Positions 50,447 to 59,827 are shown, counted from the first letter of the stretch. The stretch is DNA of 64,000 nucleotides from Enemella dayhoffiae (GCF_002250625.1 NZ_NMVQ01000044.1:1-64000), one strand, 5' to 3'. Translations and numbers: made by a program. Notes: generated by a model from the sequence alone, not told the origin.

Positions 50447-51325
50447 CTAGGCGCCGAGGGCCAGTCCCAGACAGAGTCCGATCGCCGCGACCAGTTCGGC
50501 CAGCCCGGTCGCCTTGAGCACGCCGATCAGCTTCGGTCCGACGGCGCCGCGGAGCACGCTGGCGGTGGCGGGGGCGATCACCGGGGCGTACGCCAGCCCG
50601 AGCAGCGCCCACGGCGTACTCGTCGCGGCCACGGCCACCACCGAACCGCCCGTGGCCACGAGCAGGCCCACGAAGAACCAGCGGGTGCCGCGGTCACCCA
50701 GTCGGGTGGCGAGGGTGCGCTTGCCGGCCACTCGGTCGCCGGCGATGTCGCGCAGGTTGTTGGCGACCAGGATGGCGCAGGCGAGCAGCCCGATCGCGAC
50801 CGCGGCCCAGAACGCTGACCAGGTGATGCGGTCCACCATCACGAGGGTGGTGCCGCAGACCGCGACCAGGCCGAAGAAGACGAAGACGAACACCTCGCCG
50901 AGCCCGAGATAGCCGTAGGGTCGGCGGCCGCCGGTATAGAACCAGGCCGCGAGCACGCAGGCCACCCCGACCAGCAGCAGCCAGTAGAGGCCGCTCCACA
51001 GGCAGAGCGCGAGCCCGGCGACGGCGGCGACACCGAAGCAGCCGAAGGCGGCGCGCTTCACCGCCCGGGGGCTGGCGGCCCCGGAACCGACCAGGCGCAT
51101 CGGGCCGACCCGGTCGGCGTCGGTGCCGCGGATTCCGTCGGAATAGTCGTTGGCAAAGTTCACGCCGACCTGCAGGGCCGTGGAGACGACCAGGGCGAGC
51201 AGGGCCATGCCGAGGGAGAACGAGCCGGCGAACCAGGCCGCACCCGAGCCGGCGAGCACCGGGGAGAGCGCGGCCGGGAGGGTGCGCGGGCGCGCTCCGG
51301 CGACCCAGTCGGCCAGGTCGGTCAC
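50447..51325 (-). CDS. menA: 1,4-dihydroxy-2-naphthoate polyprenyltransferase
   Basis: The 292-residue membrane protein has eight to nine helices and the UbiA-family aspartate motif NFANDYSDGIRGTD. A second Asp-rich loop (NNLRDIAGD) is also present. It attaches the isoprenoid tail to DHNA, giving demethylmenaquinone. The GTG start overlaps the stop of menE (GTGA). Together with menE, menC, menD and menG in this window it makes most of the menaquinone pathway. Confidence 0.92.
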   Translation of the reverse strand: MTDLADWVAGARPRTLPAALSPVLAGSGAAWFAGSFSLGMALLALVVSTALQVGVNFANDYSDGIRGTDADRVGPMRLVGSGAASPRAVKRAAFGCFGVAAVAGLALCLWSGLYWLLLVGVACVLAAWFYTGGRRPYGYLGLGEVFVFVFFGLVAVCGTTLVMVDRITWSAFWAAVAIGLLACAILVANNLRDIAGDRVAGKRTLATRLGDRGTRWFFVGLLVATGGSVVAVAATSTPWALLGLAYAPVIAPATASVLRGAVGPKLIGVLKATGLAELVAAIGLCLGLALGA

Positions 51326-52416
51326 AGCTGCTCCTTATCTTGGTGGTCCGGCCAGCGGGTGATCAGCTGCTGGCGGTCCACCTTCCCACTGCTGGTCGCC
51401 GGGAGCACGTCGAACCGCATCATGGCGCGCGGTCGGGCGGCGGGCTCGAGGGTGGTGAGCCGGGCGCGCAGGGCGGCCAGGTCGGGCAGGTCGGGCCCGG
51501 CGGCGACCACCAGGTGCCCCCAGGTCTCATCGGGTACGCCGATCGCTGCGGCCTGCGGCCAGTGCCGCTGCAGCTCGCGCTCGACCTCGGCGAGATCGAC
51601 GTTGACGCCGCCGGTCACCACCACGTCGTCGAGCCGGCCGAGCACCTCGAGCCGGTCGTCGCGCCAACGGCCGCGGTCATTGGTGATCACGCGGCCGTTG
51701 GTGAGGGTGGCTTCGGTGAGGTCGGGGCGCAGCCGATAGCCGGAGAAGACCATCGGACCGCTGATGCTGATCCGCTGCCGCTCGCCGAGTTGGACGCTGA
51801 CGCCCGGCAGCGGTTGCCCGTCGTATACGCAGCCGCCGCTGGTCTCGCTCATCCCGTAGCTGGTGACGACGTTGATCCCGGCCGTGCGGGCCCGGGTGAG
51901 CAACTCCTGGGGTGCTGGTGCGCCGCCGAGCAGGACCGCGGTGTAGCCGGCGAGCGTCTGGGTGAGGTCGGGGTGGGTGAGGGCGCGGTGCAGCTGGGTG
52001 GGGACCAGGGAGAGGAAGGTCCGCACGCTCGGGGTGGGTAGGTCGTCGAGTCGGGGGTCGGCGTATCGGACGGTGGTACCGGCGACGACGGCGCGGGCCA
52101 GCACCATCACCCCGGCCACATGGTGGGCCGGCAGGGCGAGCACCCAGTCCCCTGGGCCGCCCAGCCACTGATGGGTCGCGTCCGCACCTGCGCGGACGGC
52201 GGGGCCGCTGAGGCGTACCCCCTTGGGATGGCCGGTGGACCCGGAGGTGCTGACCACCAGCGCGGTGTCGGGCTCGACGGGGCGATCGGGTTGCAACATG
52301 GCGAGGGTGCTGGTCGGGTCCGGGGGAAGCGGTGCCAGAGGAGGGCCGCCGTCGAGGGCCTGCCGCAGCGCCACGAGCAGGCCGGGGTCGTCGGCGGGGA
52401 GGGGACGCAGCAGCAC
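51322..52416 (-). CDS. menE: o-Succinylbenzoate-CoA ligase
   Basis: The 364-residue adenylate-forming enzyme has the phosphate-binding loop STSGSTGHPKGV and the hinge GRLDDVVVTGGVNV. It also has the C-terminal catalytic lysine region SSGKVDR. It activates o-succinylbenzoate with CoA. It is shorter than the ~450-490-residue enzymes of Firmicutes but normal for actinobacterial MenE. Its GTG start lies ten bases from the 14-bp palindrome in the divergent promoter region. Confidence 0.9.
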   Translation of the reverse strand: MLLRPLPADDPGLLVALRQALDGGPPLAPLPPDPTSTLAMLQPDRPVEPDTALVVSTSGSTGHPKGVRLSGPAVRAGADATHQWLGGPGDWVLALPAHHVAGVMVLARAVVAGTTVRYADPRLDDLPTPSVRTFLSLVPTQLHRALTHPDLTQTLAGYTAVLLGGAPAPQELLTRARTAGINVVTSYGMSETSGGCVYDGQPLPGVSVQLGERQRISISGPMVFSGYRLRPDLTEATLTNGRVITNDRGRWRDDRLEVLGRLDDVVVTGGVNVDLAEVERELQRHWPQAAAIGVPDETWGHLVVAAGPDLPDLAALRARLTTLEPAARPRAMMRFDVLPATSSGKVDRQQLITRWPDHQDKEQL

Positions 52417-52425
52417 CCGGCAAGC

Positions 52426-52439
52426 CTAGTGCGCACTAG
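52426..52439. promoter_or_regulatory. 14-bp palindrome between menE and usp-menC-menD
   Basis: CTAGTGCGCACTAG is a perfect palindrome in the 51-base space between divergent menaquinone units. It overlaps a TAGAGT -10-like sequence on the plus strand. It is a good candidate operator coordinating the two units. Confidence 0.55.
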
Positions 52440-52467
52440 AGTGGAGGGAAGTTGAGCAGGAGGCGAC

Positions 52468-52914
52468 GTGAGCGGAATCATGGTGGGCCACGACGGCTCG
52501 AACCATTCCCAGACAGCGCTGCGCGAGGCGCTGGCACTGGCCCAGGGACTGGGTGAAGAGGTGACGGTGGTGCGCGCGTTCGGGCTGCGCGAGATCGGCA
52601 TCCCCGCAGGGCTTGCGCCGTTTGGTCAGGTGCCGAGCATCGACGAGATCGGTGAGCACGTGGCCACCGCGCTGAAGCGGCAGATCGCGCCGGCGCTGGC
52701 CGACTTCGAAGATGTCCCGGTGACAGTGCGCGCGGTCCCCGGGAAGTCTGCCGCCGTGCTGATCCGCGAGAGCGAAGGGTTCCGGATGCTGGTGGTGGCC
52801 AGCCGCGGTCTCGGCGGCCTGGACAAGCTGCTGATGGGTTCGGTCAGCGAGCGGGTGGTGGCGCTGGCGCCCGTGCCGGTGCTGGTGACCCGCTCGCGAA
52901 GCACCGATGGCTGA
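52468..52914 (+). CDS. Universal stress protein (UspA family)
   Basis: The 148-residue protein has the Usp fold: GHDGSNHSQTALREAL at the start and the ATP-binding loop GLGGLDKLLMGSVSE followed by PVPVLVTR. It is of single-domain, ATP-binding type. Its last codons overlap menC by eight bases, so it is the first gene of the usp-menC-menD operon, which links stress or respiration signals to quinone synthesis by inference. Confidence 0.9.
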   Translation: MSGIMVGHDGSNHSQTALREALALAQGLGEEVTVVRAFGLREIGIPAGLAPFGQVPSIDEIGEHVATALKRQIAPALADFEDVPVTVRAVPGKSAAVLIRESEGFRMLVVASRGLGGLDKLLMGSVSERVVALAPVPVLVTRSRSTDG

Positions 52915-53872
52915 TCCCGCAGAGCGGTTCGCCTATGACATCGGGCTGACCACACGCTTTCGCGGCATCACCCGACGACAGGGCATGGTGTGGCGCGGGC
53001 CCGCTGGTTGGGCGGAGTGGAGCCCGTTCCTCGACTATCACGGCGCGGAGCTGGCACCTTGGCTCGCGGCGGCGGAAGAGGCTGCCGAGTTTGGGTTTCC
53101 GGCGGCGGTGCGGGACAGGGTGCCGGTGAACTGCACCATCCCGGCGGTGGGTCCGGAGCAGGCGTACGCCATCGCCGCCCGGTCGGGCTGCGGCACGGCG
53201 AAGGTGAAGGTGGCCGAACCAGGGCAGTCGTTGGCCGACGACCAGGCGCGGGTCGATGCGGTGCGGGATGCGCTCGGGCCGGCTGGACGGATTCGCGTGG
53301 ATGCCAACGGTGGTTGGGATCACGAGGTGGCTGTCGAGGCGTTGCGGGTGTTGTCGCGGGTGGAGTTGGAGTATGCGGAGCAACCGGTGGCGTCGGTGGA
53401 GGAGCTGGCCCGGTTGCGTCGAACCCTGGTGAGGAAGGGGATCAGCGTACCGATTGCCGCCGACGAGTCGATCCGGCGCAGCGGTGACCCGGAGCGGGTG
53501 GCCGCGTTGGGGGCCGCGGATGTGGCGGTGCTGAAGGTGCAGCCGCTGGGTGGGGTGCGGCGCTGTCTGGAGCTTGCCGAGTCGCTGGGGTTGCCGGTGG
53601 TGGTGTCGTCGGCGCTGGAGACCTCAGTGGGTCTGGCCGCCGGGGTGGCGTTGGCTGCGGCGTTGCCGGAGCTCCCTTTCGCCTGTGGGTTGAACACGCG
53701 GGCGCTGCTGGTCGATGACCTGGTGTCGGATTCGTTGATCGCGGTGGACGGGGAGATCGCGGTGCGTCCGGTCTCGGTCGATGTGGAGGCCTTGCAGCGG
53801 TGTGCGGCGGCGGATGAGGATCGGGCGGCGTGGCTGACGCGCCTGGACGAGACGCGGGAGGTGCTGGCGTGA
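52907..53872 (+). CDS. menC: o-Succinylbenzoate synthase
   Basis: The 321-residue enolase-superfamily enzyme carries the catalytic residues expected: AKVKV (Lys acid/base), VDANGGW (Asp metal ligand), EYAEQPV (Glu), ADES (Asp) and a later LKVQPLGG lysine. It dehydrates SHCHC to o-succinylbenzoate. Its stop overlaps the GTG of menD. Confidence 0.92.
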   Translation: MADPAERFAYDIGLTTRFRGITRRQGMVWRGPAGWAEWSPFLDYHGAELAPWLAAAEEAAEFGFPAAVRDRVPVNCTIPAVGPEQAYAIAARSGCGTAKVKVAEPGQSLADDQARVDAVRDALGPAGRIRVDANGGWDHEVAVEALRVLSRVELEYAEQPVASVEELARLRRTLVRKGISVPIAADESIRRSGDPERVAALGAADVAVLKVQPLGGVRRCLELAESLGLPVVVSSALETSVGLAAGVALAAALPELPFACGLNTRALLVDDLVSDSLIAVDGEIAVRPVSVDVEALQRCAAADEDRAAWLTRLDETREVLA

Positions 53873-55482
53873 GCTCGCTCAGCTGCGCCAAGGTGGTACT
53901 GGAAACCCTGCTGCAGCAGGGGATGCAGCACCTCGTGCTGTGCCCAGGATCGCGCTCGGCGCCCCTCGCGCTGGCTGCGACGGAGGCCGCGTCGCTGGGG
54001 CGGGTGGAGCTGCACGTGCGGGTCGATGAGCGGTCGGCCGGGTTCTTGGCGCTGGGGCTGGCGAAGGCGACAGGGGTTCCGGTGGCGGTGATCACCACCT
54101 CGGGGACGGCCGTGGGCAACCTGATGCCGGCGGTGATGGAGGCGAGTCACAGCGGGGTGGGCCTGGTCGTGCTCAGTGCGGATCGGCCGGAGTCGCTGCT
54201 GCACACGGGCGCGAATCAGGCCACCGACCAGGTCGGGATGTTCGGGTCGTTCGTGCGGGCGGAGTCGCGGATCTCTGGTGCTGCGGGGAATTCGGCCGCC
54301 TGGAGTCATCAGGTGGTGCGGTTGTGGGCTGCGGCGACCGGGATCCGCAGTCGGCGACCGGGACCGGTGCAACTGAACCTGGCGCTCTCGGTGCCGCTGA
54401 TCGCCGAGGATTCGCCGTGGCCGGCGGTGGTCTCCCGATCGGTGGCGGAGCTGCCGGTGAAGGTGGTGGCAGAACCCCTGGACGGCCGGCGGACGGTGCT
54501 GCTGGTGGGGGACTGCCCGCCGGAGGAGGGACGTGGCGCGGTGGAGCTGGGTGCCCGGCACGGGATCCCGGTGCTCAGCGAACCGTCGGGCAACGCGCGG
54601 AGCGGTGCGGCGATTCGGTGTTATCGGCTGCTGCTGGAATCGCCGCTGGGTCAAGAGATTGAGCGGGTGGTCGTGGTGGGGCATCCGACCCTCTCCCGGC
54701 CGGTGACTCGACTGCTGGGGCGTACCGATGTGGAGATCGTGGTGGTCACCGCTGCCGCCGACTGGCACGATCCGGGGTTGGCGGTGGATCGGGTGGTGTC
54801 CGCGGTGGATCCGGCAGATCAGGATCCCGCGTGGCTGGCGGGCTGGCACGAGGCCGACACGCGGGTCTCACAGGGATTGGACGCGCTGCTGGGGGATCGG
54901 CTGACCGGGCCGTCCGTGGCCTCGATGGTGGTCGCTTCGATGGGGGAGTCGGGGGTGTTGGTGGTGGGATCCTCCAATCCGATTCGCGACCTGGACCTGG
55001 CGCCGGTGCCTGAACAGGGACCGGTCGTGCATGCCAACCGCGGTCTCGCGGGGATCGATGGCACGGTGTCCACGGCGGTCGGAATCGCTGTTGGACTGGG
55101 GAGGCCAGTGACCGCACTGATGGGGGACCTGACCTTCCTGCACGACGTGGGCGGGCTGCTGGTCGGGCCGCTGGAGCAGCGGCCGCGCATGCGCGTGGTG
55201 ATGGTGAACGACGACGGCGGATCGATCTTCCACACCCTGGAGCAGGGGGCTCCCGCCTATGCAGACTCCTTCGAGCGTGTGTTCGGTACGCCAACCGGGG
55301 TGAGACTGCAGCCTGTCGTCGAGGGGTACGGCTGGGCCTATCGCCGTGCTGAAACGCTGTCGGAGTTGAGGTCGCTGCTGGCTCAGGAGTGCACCGGTCT
55401 CGAGGTGATCGAGGTGCCCGTGAGTCGCGACGATCGGCGGGAACTGGACCACCAGATCCGGGGGCTCGCTCAGGAAACGTAG
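53869..55482 (+). CDS. menD: SEPHCHC synthase
   Basis: The 537-residue ThDP-dependent enzyme has an early catalytic region with CPGSRSAPLA and the Glu of VDERSAGFLALG. The ThDP motif MGDLTFLHDVGGL is followed by VNDDGGSIF. It adds a 2-oxoglutarate-derived unit to isochorismate, the first committed step of menaquinone synthesis. The GTG start at 53869 overlaps the menC stop. The downstream intergenic region is full of GGCTGAGC-type repeats. Confidence 0.93.
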   Translation: MSSLSCAKVVLETLLQQGMQHLVLCPGSRSAPLALAATEAASLGRVELHVRVDERSAGFLALGLAKATGVPVAVITTSGTAVGNLMPAVMEASHSGVGLVVLSADRPESLLHTGANQATDQVGMFGSFVRAESRISGAAGNSAAWSHQVVRLWAAATGIRSRRPGPVQLNLALSVPLIAEDSPWPAVVSRSVAELPVKVVAEPLDGRRTVLLVGDCPPEEGRGAVELGARHGIPVLSEPSGNARSGAAIRCYRLLLESPLGQEIERVVVVGHPTLSRPVTRLLGRTDVEIVVVTAAADWHDPGLAVDRVVSAVDPADQDPAWLAGWHEADTRVSQGLDALLGDRLTGPSVASMVVASMGESGVLVVGSSNPIRDLDLAPVPEQGPVVHANRGLAGIDGTVSTAVGIAVGLGRPVTALMGDLTFLHDVGGLLVGPLEQRPRMRVVMVNDDGGSIFHTLEQGAPAYADSFERVFGTPTGVRLQPVVEGYGWAYRRAETLSELRSLLAQECTGLEVIEVPVSRDDRRELDHQIRGLAQET

Positions 55483-55645
55483 AACGCTGGCTGAGCCACC
55501 CTCTCGTCGGCTGAGCTTGTCGAAGCCACCCTCTACGTCGACCGTGTCGAGGGGAACGCCCCTTACGTTGGCTGAGCTTGTCGAAGCCATCTGGTCAGCG
55601 GAACGTTGGCTGAGCAAGCGAGGACCGAGCGAGTCGAGGCCTGTC
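55483..55645. repeat. Cluster of GGCTGAGC-type interspersed repeats (left of the HNH gene)
   Basis: At least two exact copies of GGCTGAGCTTGTCGAAGCC (55509-55527 and 55570-55588), a partial copy at 55488 and a longer related version at 55605-55641 (GGCTGAGC … GTCGAGGCC) occur in 160 bases. Each unit is an imperfect palindrome (GGCT … AGCC). They resemble REP elements of actinobacteria. Confidence 0.75.
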
Positions 55646-55754
55646 GGCGGGCTGTGACTGGAGTGGCCAAAGTTTTCCGAACTTTTTCGTGCACACAGCG
55701 GTTTTGGGCCGTTTTAGGGGTCGGACTGTCAGACCCGGCTGATGTAGTTGGATC

Positions 55755-57089
55755 ATGAGCACAGCAGCCGACACCCCCACGGTGATCACCGCGGTGTCGA
55801 TGCTGCCCGAACTCGACAACCTCGCATTGCTCACCGACCAGGAGATTCTCGCTCTCCTTGATCGTGCGGACGCGATGGCCGCCGCGGTCGCCGCAGCGCG
55901 TGCGAAGGTGATCGCCGAGACCGAGAAGCGCGAAGCGGCCGAACGAACCCACCTGTGCTCGACCGCCACGTTCCTCACCCGGCACCATCGGCACAGCAGC
56001 CGGGAGGCACGCCGGATCGTGAAGCAGGCCACGACTCTGTTCGGCCGCTTCAGCCTGATCGCCGACGCGGCCTGTGCTGGGTTGCTGTCGGACAGCCAGG
56101 TCCGCGGAATCCTCACCGGGCTGCAGAACCTCCCCGAGACACTGTCTTCGGCGGAGTTGGATCGGGCCCAGGAACTGATGGTCGGGTTCGCCGCCGACTT
56201 CGCCCCCGACGACCTGCGCAAACTGTCCCTGCACGTGCGTCAAACGATTGACCCCGACGGCACCGACGCCGTCGAAGCGGCCCGGTTGGAGGCCGAACGG
56301 CTGCAGGCCGAGAAGAACCGGCGGCTGTCGTTGGCGCCGGATCATCACGGTTCCTACCTCCTGGCCGGCAAACTCCCGCTGGCCGATGGGGAAGAACTCG
56401 CCGCGTTGTTGAAGGCCCACGAGTCGGCGCTGTGGCGAGTGGTCACGGGAACCGACGCGGTCCCGCCGACCCGGGCGCAAATGCGGGCGGATGCGTTGAT
56501 GATCCTCATCCGCCGCGCCGCGAAGGTCGGTGATGCACCCAAGAATGGTGGCGATCGCCCGCGGATCTCTGTGCTGGTGTCATTTGAGACGTTGCGCACC
56601 GGTCTGGGTACGGCGCAGGTGTCGTGCGGGGAACACCTGTCGGCCACCGAACTCCGCCGGCTGGCCTGTGATGCCGACCTGCTGCCGATCGTGCTGAACG
56701 GCAAAGGCGTGCCGATGGAGGTCGGCACGCCGCAGCGGCTGGTCACCCCCGAAATCCGGGCCGCGCTGGTGGCCCGCGACAAAGGCTGCGTGTTCCCCGG
56801 GTGTACGCATCCGCCCGAGGACTGCGAGGCCCACCACATCCAGCCGTGGTGGGCGTTCGGCCCGACGAAGCTGTGGAACCTGGTGCTGCTGTGCCCACAC
56901 CACCACCGCCAGGTCGAACCCGCCCGCGACCGGCCCTGGAATGCTGACAACCCCGACCGCTGGGCCATCCGCCTCGACGAAGACGGCCTCCCCTTCGTCA
57001 TCCCGCCCGAGGTCTTCGACCGCAACCGCACGCCACGGCGTCATGCCCGCTTCCGATTCCCCCGACCCCGTGACCCGAACGCTCCCTGA
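55755..57089 (+). CDS. DUF222/HNH endonuclease (13E12-repeat family)
   Basis: The 444-residue protein has an N-terminal DUF222 helical domain (about 20-300) with many Ala/Glu/Arg residues. A C-terminal HNH nuclease follows: CVFPGCTHPPEDCEAHHI, then LWNLVLLCPHHHRQV. Proteins of this family are highly multiplied in actinobacterial genomes and behave like mobile or repeat-associated genes. It is bounded on both sides by GGCTGAGC-type repeats in opposite orientation. It separates the men genes. The start at 55755 is preceded by an AT-rich region without a clear ribosome-binding site. Confidence 0.9.
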   Translation: MSTAADTPTVITAVSMLPELDNLALLTDQEILALLDRADAMAAAVAAARAKVIAETEKREAAERTHLCSTATFLTRHHRHSSREARRIVKQATTLFGRFSLIADAACAGLLSDSQVRGILTGLQNLPETLSSAELDRAQELMVGFAADFAPDDLRKLSLHVRQTIDPDGTDAVEAARLEAERLQAEKNRRLSLAPDHHGSYLLAGKLPLADGEELAALLKAHESALWRVVTGTDAVPPTRAQMRADALMILIRRAAKVGDAPKNGGDRPRISVLVSFETLRTGLGTAQVSCGEHLSATELRRLACDADLLPIVLNGKGVPMEVGTPQRLVTPEIRAALVARDKGCVFPGCTHPPEDCEAHHIQPWWAFGPTKLWNLVLLCPHHHRQVEPARDRPWNADNPDRWAIRLDEDGLPFVIPPEVFDRNRTPRRHARFRFPRPRDPNAP

Positions 57090-57110
57090 ACCGAGGAGCG
57101 CCAGCGACGA

Positions 57111-57345
57111 GTTGAAGGGCGCTCAGCCAACGGTGGCCTGGAAACTGGACGTTGGGCGCTGAGGTGGTGGAGGCGGAAAGGGCGTCGGGGCGTGGTCGGG
57201 CGTACCGAGCTGAAGACCAGACCGGCGGCAGCACAAACCCAACCACCAGCGAGGTGGGCGGGACGCCCTTTCCGCCGCAACCACCGGACGCAACCAGGCT
57301 TCGTCAGGCTCAGCCAACATAGGGGGCTTCGACAGGCTCAGCCAG
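57111..57345. repeat. GGCTGAGC-type repeats in reverse orientation (right of the HNH gene)
   Basis: GCTCAGCCAAC (57121-57131), GGCTTCGTCAGGCTCAGCC (57297-57315) and GGCTTCGACAGGCTCAGCC (57325-57343) are reverse complements of the units left of the HNH gene. The rest of the 250-base gap shows no gene. The last copy runs into the end of the RecB-like nuclease gene. Confidence 0.75.
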
Positions 57346-59071
57346 TGTGGGTGCGGAGCCATTGGCGGAGGTGCCAGGTGGCGCGGACGTCGTCCTCGTT
57401 GTAGTCGAGCACGCGCTGGCGAGCAGCGGCTCGAGCTTCCTCGGTGGCGCCGAGGCAGGCCTCGGCGTACCAGGACTGGGAATTGAGGCCGCCGGGATCC
57501 TCGTCCCGCCAACGAAATCCGGCGCCCAGGGATGCGACGACCTTGAGTCCGAGCCCCCGCGTACCGAAGTAGTGGTCCCGCACGATCGTGAACAGGTCGC
57601 ACCATTCGGCACTGTTCCCGAGCGCCCACTGAAGCTCAGGATCGTCAGAACGCTCGGCCAGCAGCTGCAGCCGGTTCACCTCATAGGGCGAGTAGTGGAA
57701 CACCCGAACCTGTCCCACCTCGGCCTCCAGATCACGCAGCCACCGCATCGCCCGCGCCGCCAACTCAACCTCGCCGTCGGCGTCCAGTTCCCGCCAGGCG
57801 CTGAACTCCACGAACCGCGGCGGCCCCTCGGTGCGGCGATCGTGCACGAGGAATCCCCACAGGTACACGTGATCCTCGGCCGAGGTTTCGATGTCCAGGT
57901 CGATCTCGACCGGTGCCGTTGGCACCTCGATCGGCCCGCTGGTGATCTTTTCCAGATCGACCCCGGCGACCATCAAACCGGCTCGTCGATGAGCGTTGCG
58001 GATCCGGCTCTCCGCCCCCTCCCGGTGTCGGACCTCGGGCAGGTAGCGCGGTAGCACCTCGGCCAGTTCGGCCGCCGCAAGTTCTGTCACGGTGCGAATC
58101 CCGAGTGATCGCAGCACCCCGATCTCGCGCACGTCCAACGGGGTCCGATCGATCCGCACGGAGATGTCGTCGGCCCCCAGCAGCGGTCGACAGTGCTGCC
58201 ACCACACGCAGTGGTCGCACTCGCGGTTGCGTACCGGCTGCACGATCGCCTCGCCACCGGCACGCGCGTTCTCGGCCACCTTCACCCGGAACGCGTGCTC
58301 GTGATCCTGCCGCTCCAGCACGGTCCGCAACCGCCAGCCGGTCTCGCTGGACCGGGAGAACGTACGCACCAGCGGCTGATCCAGCGGAACCCAGCAGACT
58401 CCCGGCTCACCCGTCTGGGGGTCGGTGCCCAACGGATACGCGTCCGTGCCGATCAGGCCCGCCTCTGGAGCGCTCCCGGCGGCGTGACCGGCCGCCTGCA
58501 GCATCCGCCAGTAGTGCCCGAGCTGGATCAGGGGCCCGTCACGCCCCAGCTTCAGGGTGCGGTCCTCGAGATCAAGGGCGGAGGCGTACGCCGGGTCGCC
58601 GAAACCGCTCACCCGGGCCGTAGGTCGCCCAGCGCGATTCGGTTCACAGACCCGACGCCGTGTCACCAGCACCGGGTGGTAGCCCGGCCGGTCGGGCGTC
58701 GCGTCCTCCCCGCGCACGAGCAGGTGCGGCCGTCCGCTCCGGTGTCCGGACACGTCGACCGGAAGCAGCGCTCCGATGATCAGCGGCGCCCCCGAACCGA
58801 GCGCGGCCCGGCTCGCCTCGGCCCACTCGGCAACCCCAGCCCCGGCCAGCGGACGCAGATCCACCAGATCACCCGGCCCGACGCGGACCACCTCGTCCAG
58901 CACCAGATCGCTGAACGACGCACCCCCGTTGAACGCCTCACGCAGCGACTCGTCGGTCGCCGGTTGGTCAGGAACCGCCGGCGCGTGGGCGTACCAGGTC
59001 TTGACCGCGCAGGTCTGCGCGGCCCAGGCGTCCAGCAGCACCGCAGCTCCGGGGCGTACCGGCTCGCCCAC
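57338..59071 (-). CDS. RecB-like nuclease of the TM0106 family
   Basis: The 577-residue protein has an N-terminal part with a lone cysteine (AQTCAVKTWY) and a C-x2-C-x5-C motif (NRECDHCVWWQHC). Together they can hold an iron-sulfur cluster, as in Cas4/AddB nucleases. In the middle there is a helix-hairpin-like segment (IGVLRSLGIRTVTELAAA). The C-terminus is a DEDD-type exonuclease domain (EIDLDIETSAEDHVYLWG … YNEDDVRATWHLRQW). Its role is probably in DNA repair or turnover, but it is not characterised. The GTG start directly follows the menG stop, so it is co-transcribed with it. Confidence 0.82.
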   Translation of the reverse strand: MGEPVRPGAAVLLDAWAAQTCAVKTWYAHAPAVPDQPATDESLREAFNGGASFSDLVLDEVVRVGPGDLVDLRPLAGAGVAEWAEASRAALGSGAPLIIGALLPVDVSGHRSGRPHLLVRGEDATPDRPGYHPVLVTRRRVCEPNRAGRPTARVSGFGDPAYASALDLEDRTLKLGRDGPLIQLGHYWRMLQAAGHAAGSAPEAGLIGTDAYPLGTDPQTGEPGVCWVPLDQPLVRTFSRSSETGWRLRTVLERQDHEHAFRVKVAENARAGGEAIVQPVRNRECDHCVWWQHCRPLLGADDISVRIDRTPLDVREIGVLRSLGIRTVTELAAAELAEVLPRYLPEVRHREGAESRIRNAHRRAGLMVAGVDLEKITSGPIEVPTAPVEIDLDIETSAEDHVYLWGFLVHDRRTEGPPRFVEFSAWRELDADGEVELAARAMRWLRDLEAEVGQVRVFHYSPYEVNRLQLLAERSDDPELQWALGNSAEWCDLFTIVRDHYFGTRGLGLKVVASLGAGFRWRDEDPGGLNSQSWYAEACLGATEEARAAARQRVLDYNEDDVRATWHLRQWLRTHTG

Positions 59072-59773
59072 TCAGGCGACCGCCCGGTGCAGCGCCACCA
59101 CGCCGCCGAAAAGGTTGCGCCAACTCACCTGCGACCAACCAGCCCGCTGCATCAGCGCCGCCAGCCCGCGCTGATCCGGCCAGGCCTGGATCGACTCGAT
59201 CAGATATTGGTACGCCGAAGGGTTCGACGAAGCGACCCGCGCCAGCTCCGGCAACGCCCGCAGCACCAGCTGCTGATAGCCGACCCGCAGCGGCGCGGCC
59301 ACCGGTGTGGAGAACTCGGCGATCACCAACCGCCCACCCGGCCGGGTCACCCGACGCAACTCGGCCAGGGCCGCCTCGGTGTGCTCCACGTTGCGCAACC
59401 CATACGAGATGGTGGCCGCGTCGAACACCCCGTCGGCGAACGGGAGCGCCAGACCGTCCCCGGCCAGGAAAGGCAGATCGGGGTGCCGTTGCTTGCCGAC
59501 CTTGAGCATCCCCAGCGACAGGTCCACCGGCACCGCGAGCGCGCCCGCGTCGGTCAGCGGCCGGGTCGAGGTGCCCGTGCCCGCGGCCAGATCGAGGATC
59601 CGCTGGCCCGGTTGCGGGTCGATCGCGTCGACGACCAGCCGGCGCCAGCGCCGCACCTGCCCCAGCGTCATCGCGTCGTTCATCAGGTCATAGCGCTGCG
59701 CCACCCGGTCGAACATGGCGGACACGTCGGCGCGACGCTTGGCGAGCGTGGCGCGATAGTCGGACTTGGGCAC
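59072..59773 (-). CDS. menG: Demethylmenaquinone methyltransferase
   Basis: The 233-residue class I methyltransferase of the UbiE/MenG family has the N-terminal [19 protein letters not shown] signature, the SAM motif [13 protein letters not shown] and the later [17 protein letters not shown]. It methylates demethylmenaquinone to menaquinone, the last step after MenA. It starts at GTG 59773. It lies apart from the other men genes because of the HNH/repeat insertion and the RecB-like gene. Confidence 0.92.
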   Translation of the reverse strand: MPKSDYRATLAKRRADVSAMFDRVAQRYDLMNDAMTLGQVRRWRRLVVDAIDPQPGQRILDLAAGTGTSTRPLTDAGALAVPVDLSLGMLKVGKQRHPDLPFLAGDGLALPFADGVFDAATISYGLRNVEHTEAALAELRRVTRPGGRLVIAEFSTPVAAPLRVGYQQLVLRALPELARVASSNPSAYQYLIESIQAWPDQRGLAALMQRAGWSQVSWRNLFGGVVALHRAVA

Positions 59774-59827
59774 ACCAGCACCCTAGACGGTTTGGCCGAG
59801 TTGGCCGCAGGCGGGAGAATCGCACCC

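Noticed and set aside
55483-55645. Possible CRISPR array
   Set aside because: The repeated units are irregularly spaced, vary in sequence and lack spacers of constant length; they fit REP-like interspersed repeats.
58193-59827. Long upstream extension of the ABC ATPase frame
   Set aside because: It is antisense to menG and the RecB-like nuclease; the ATPase family N-terminus begins at ATG 59828.
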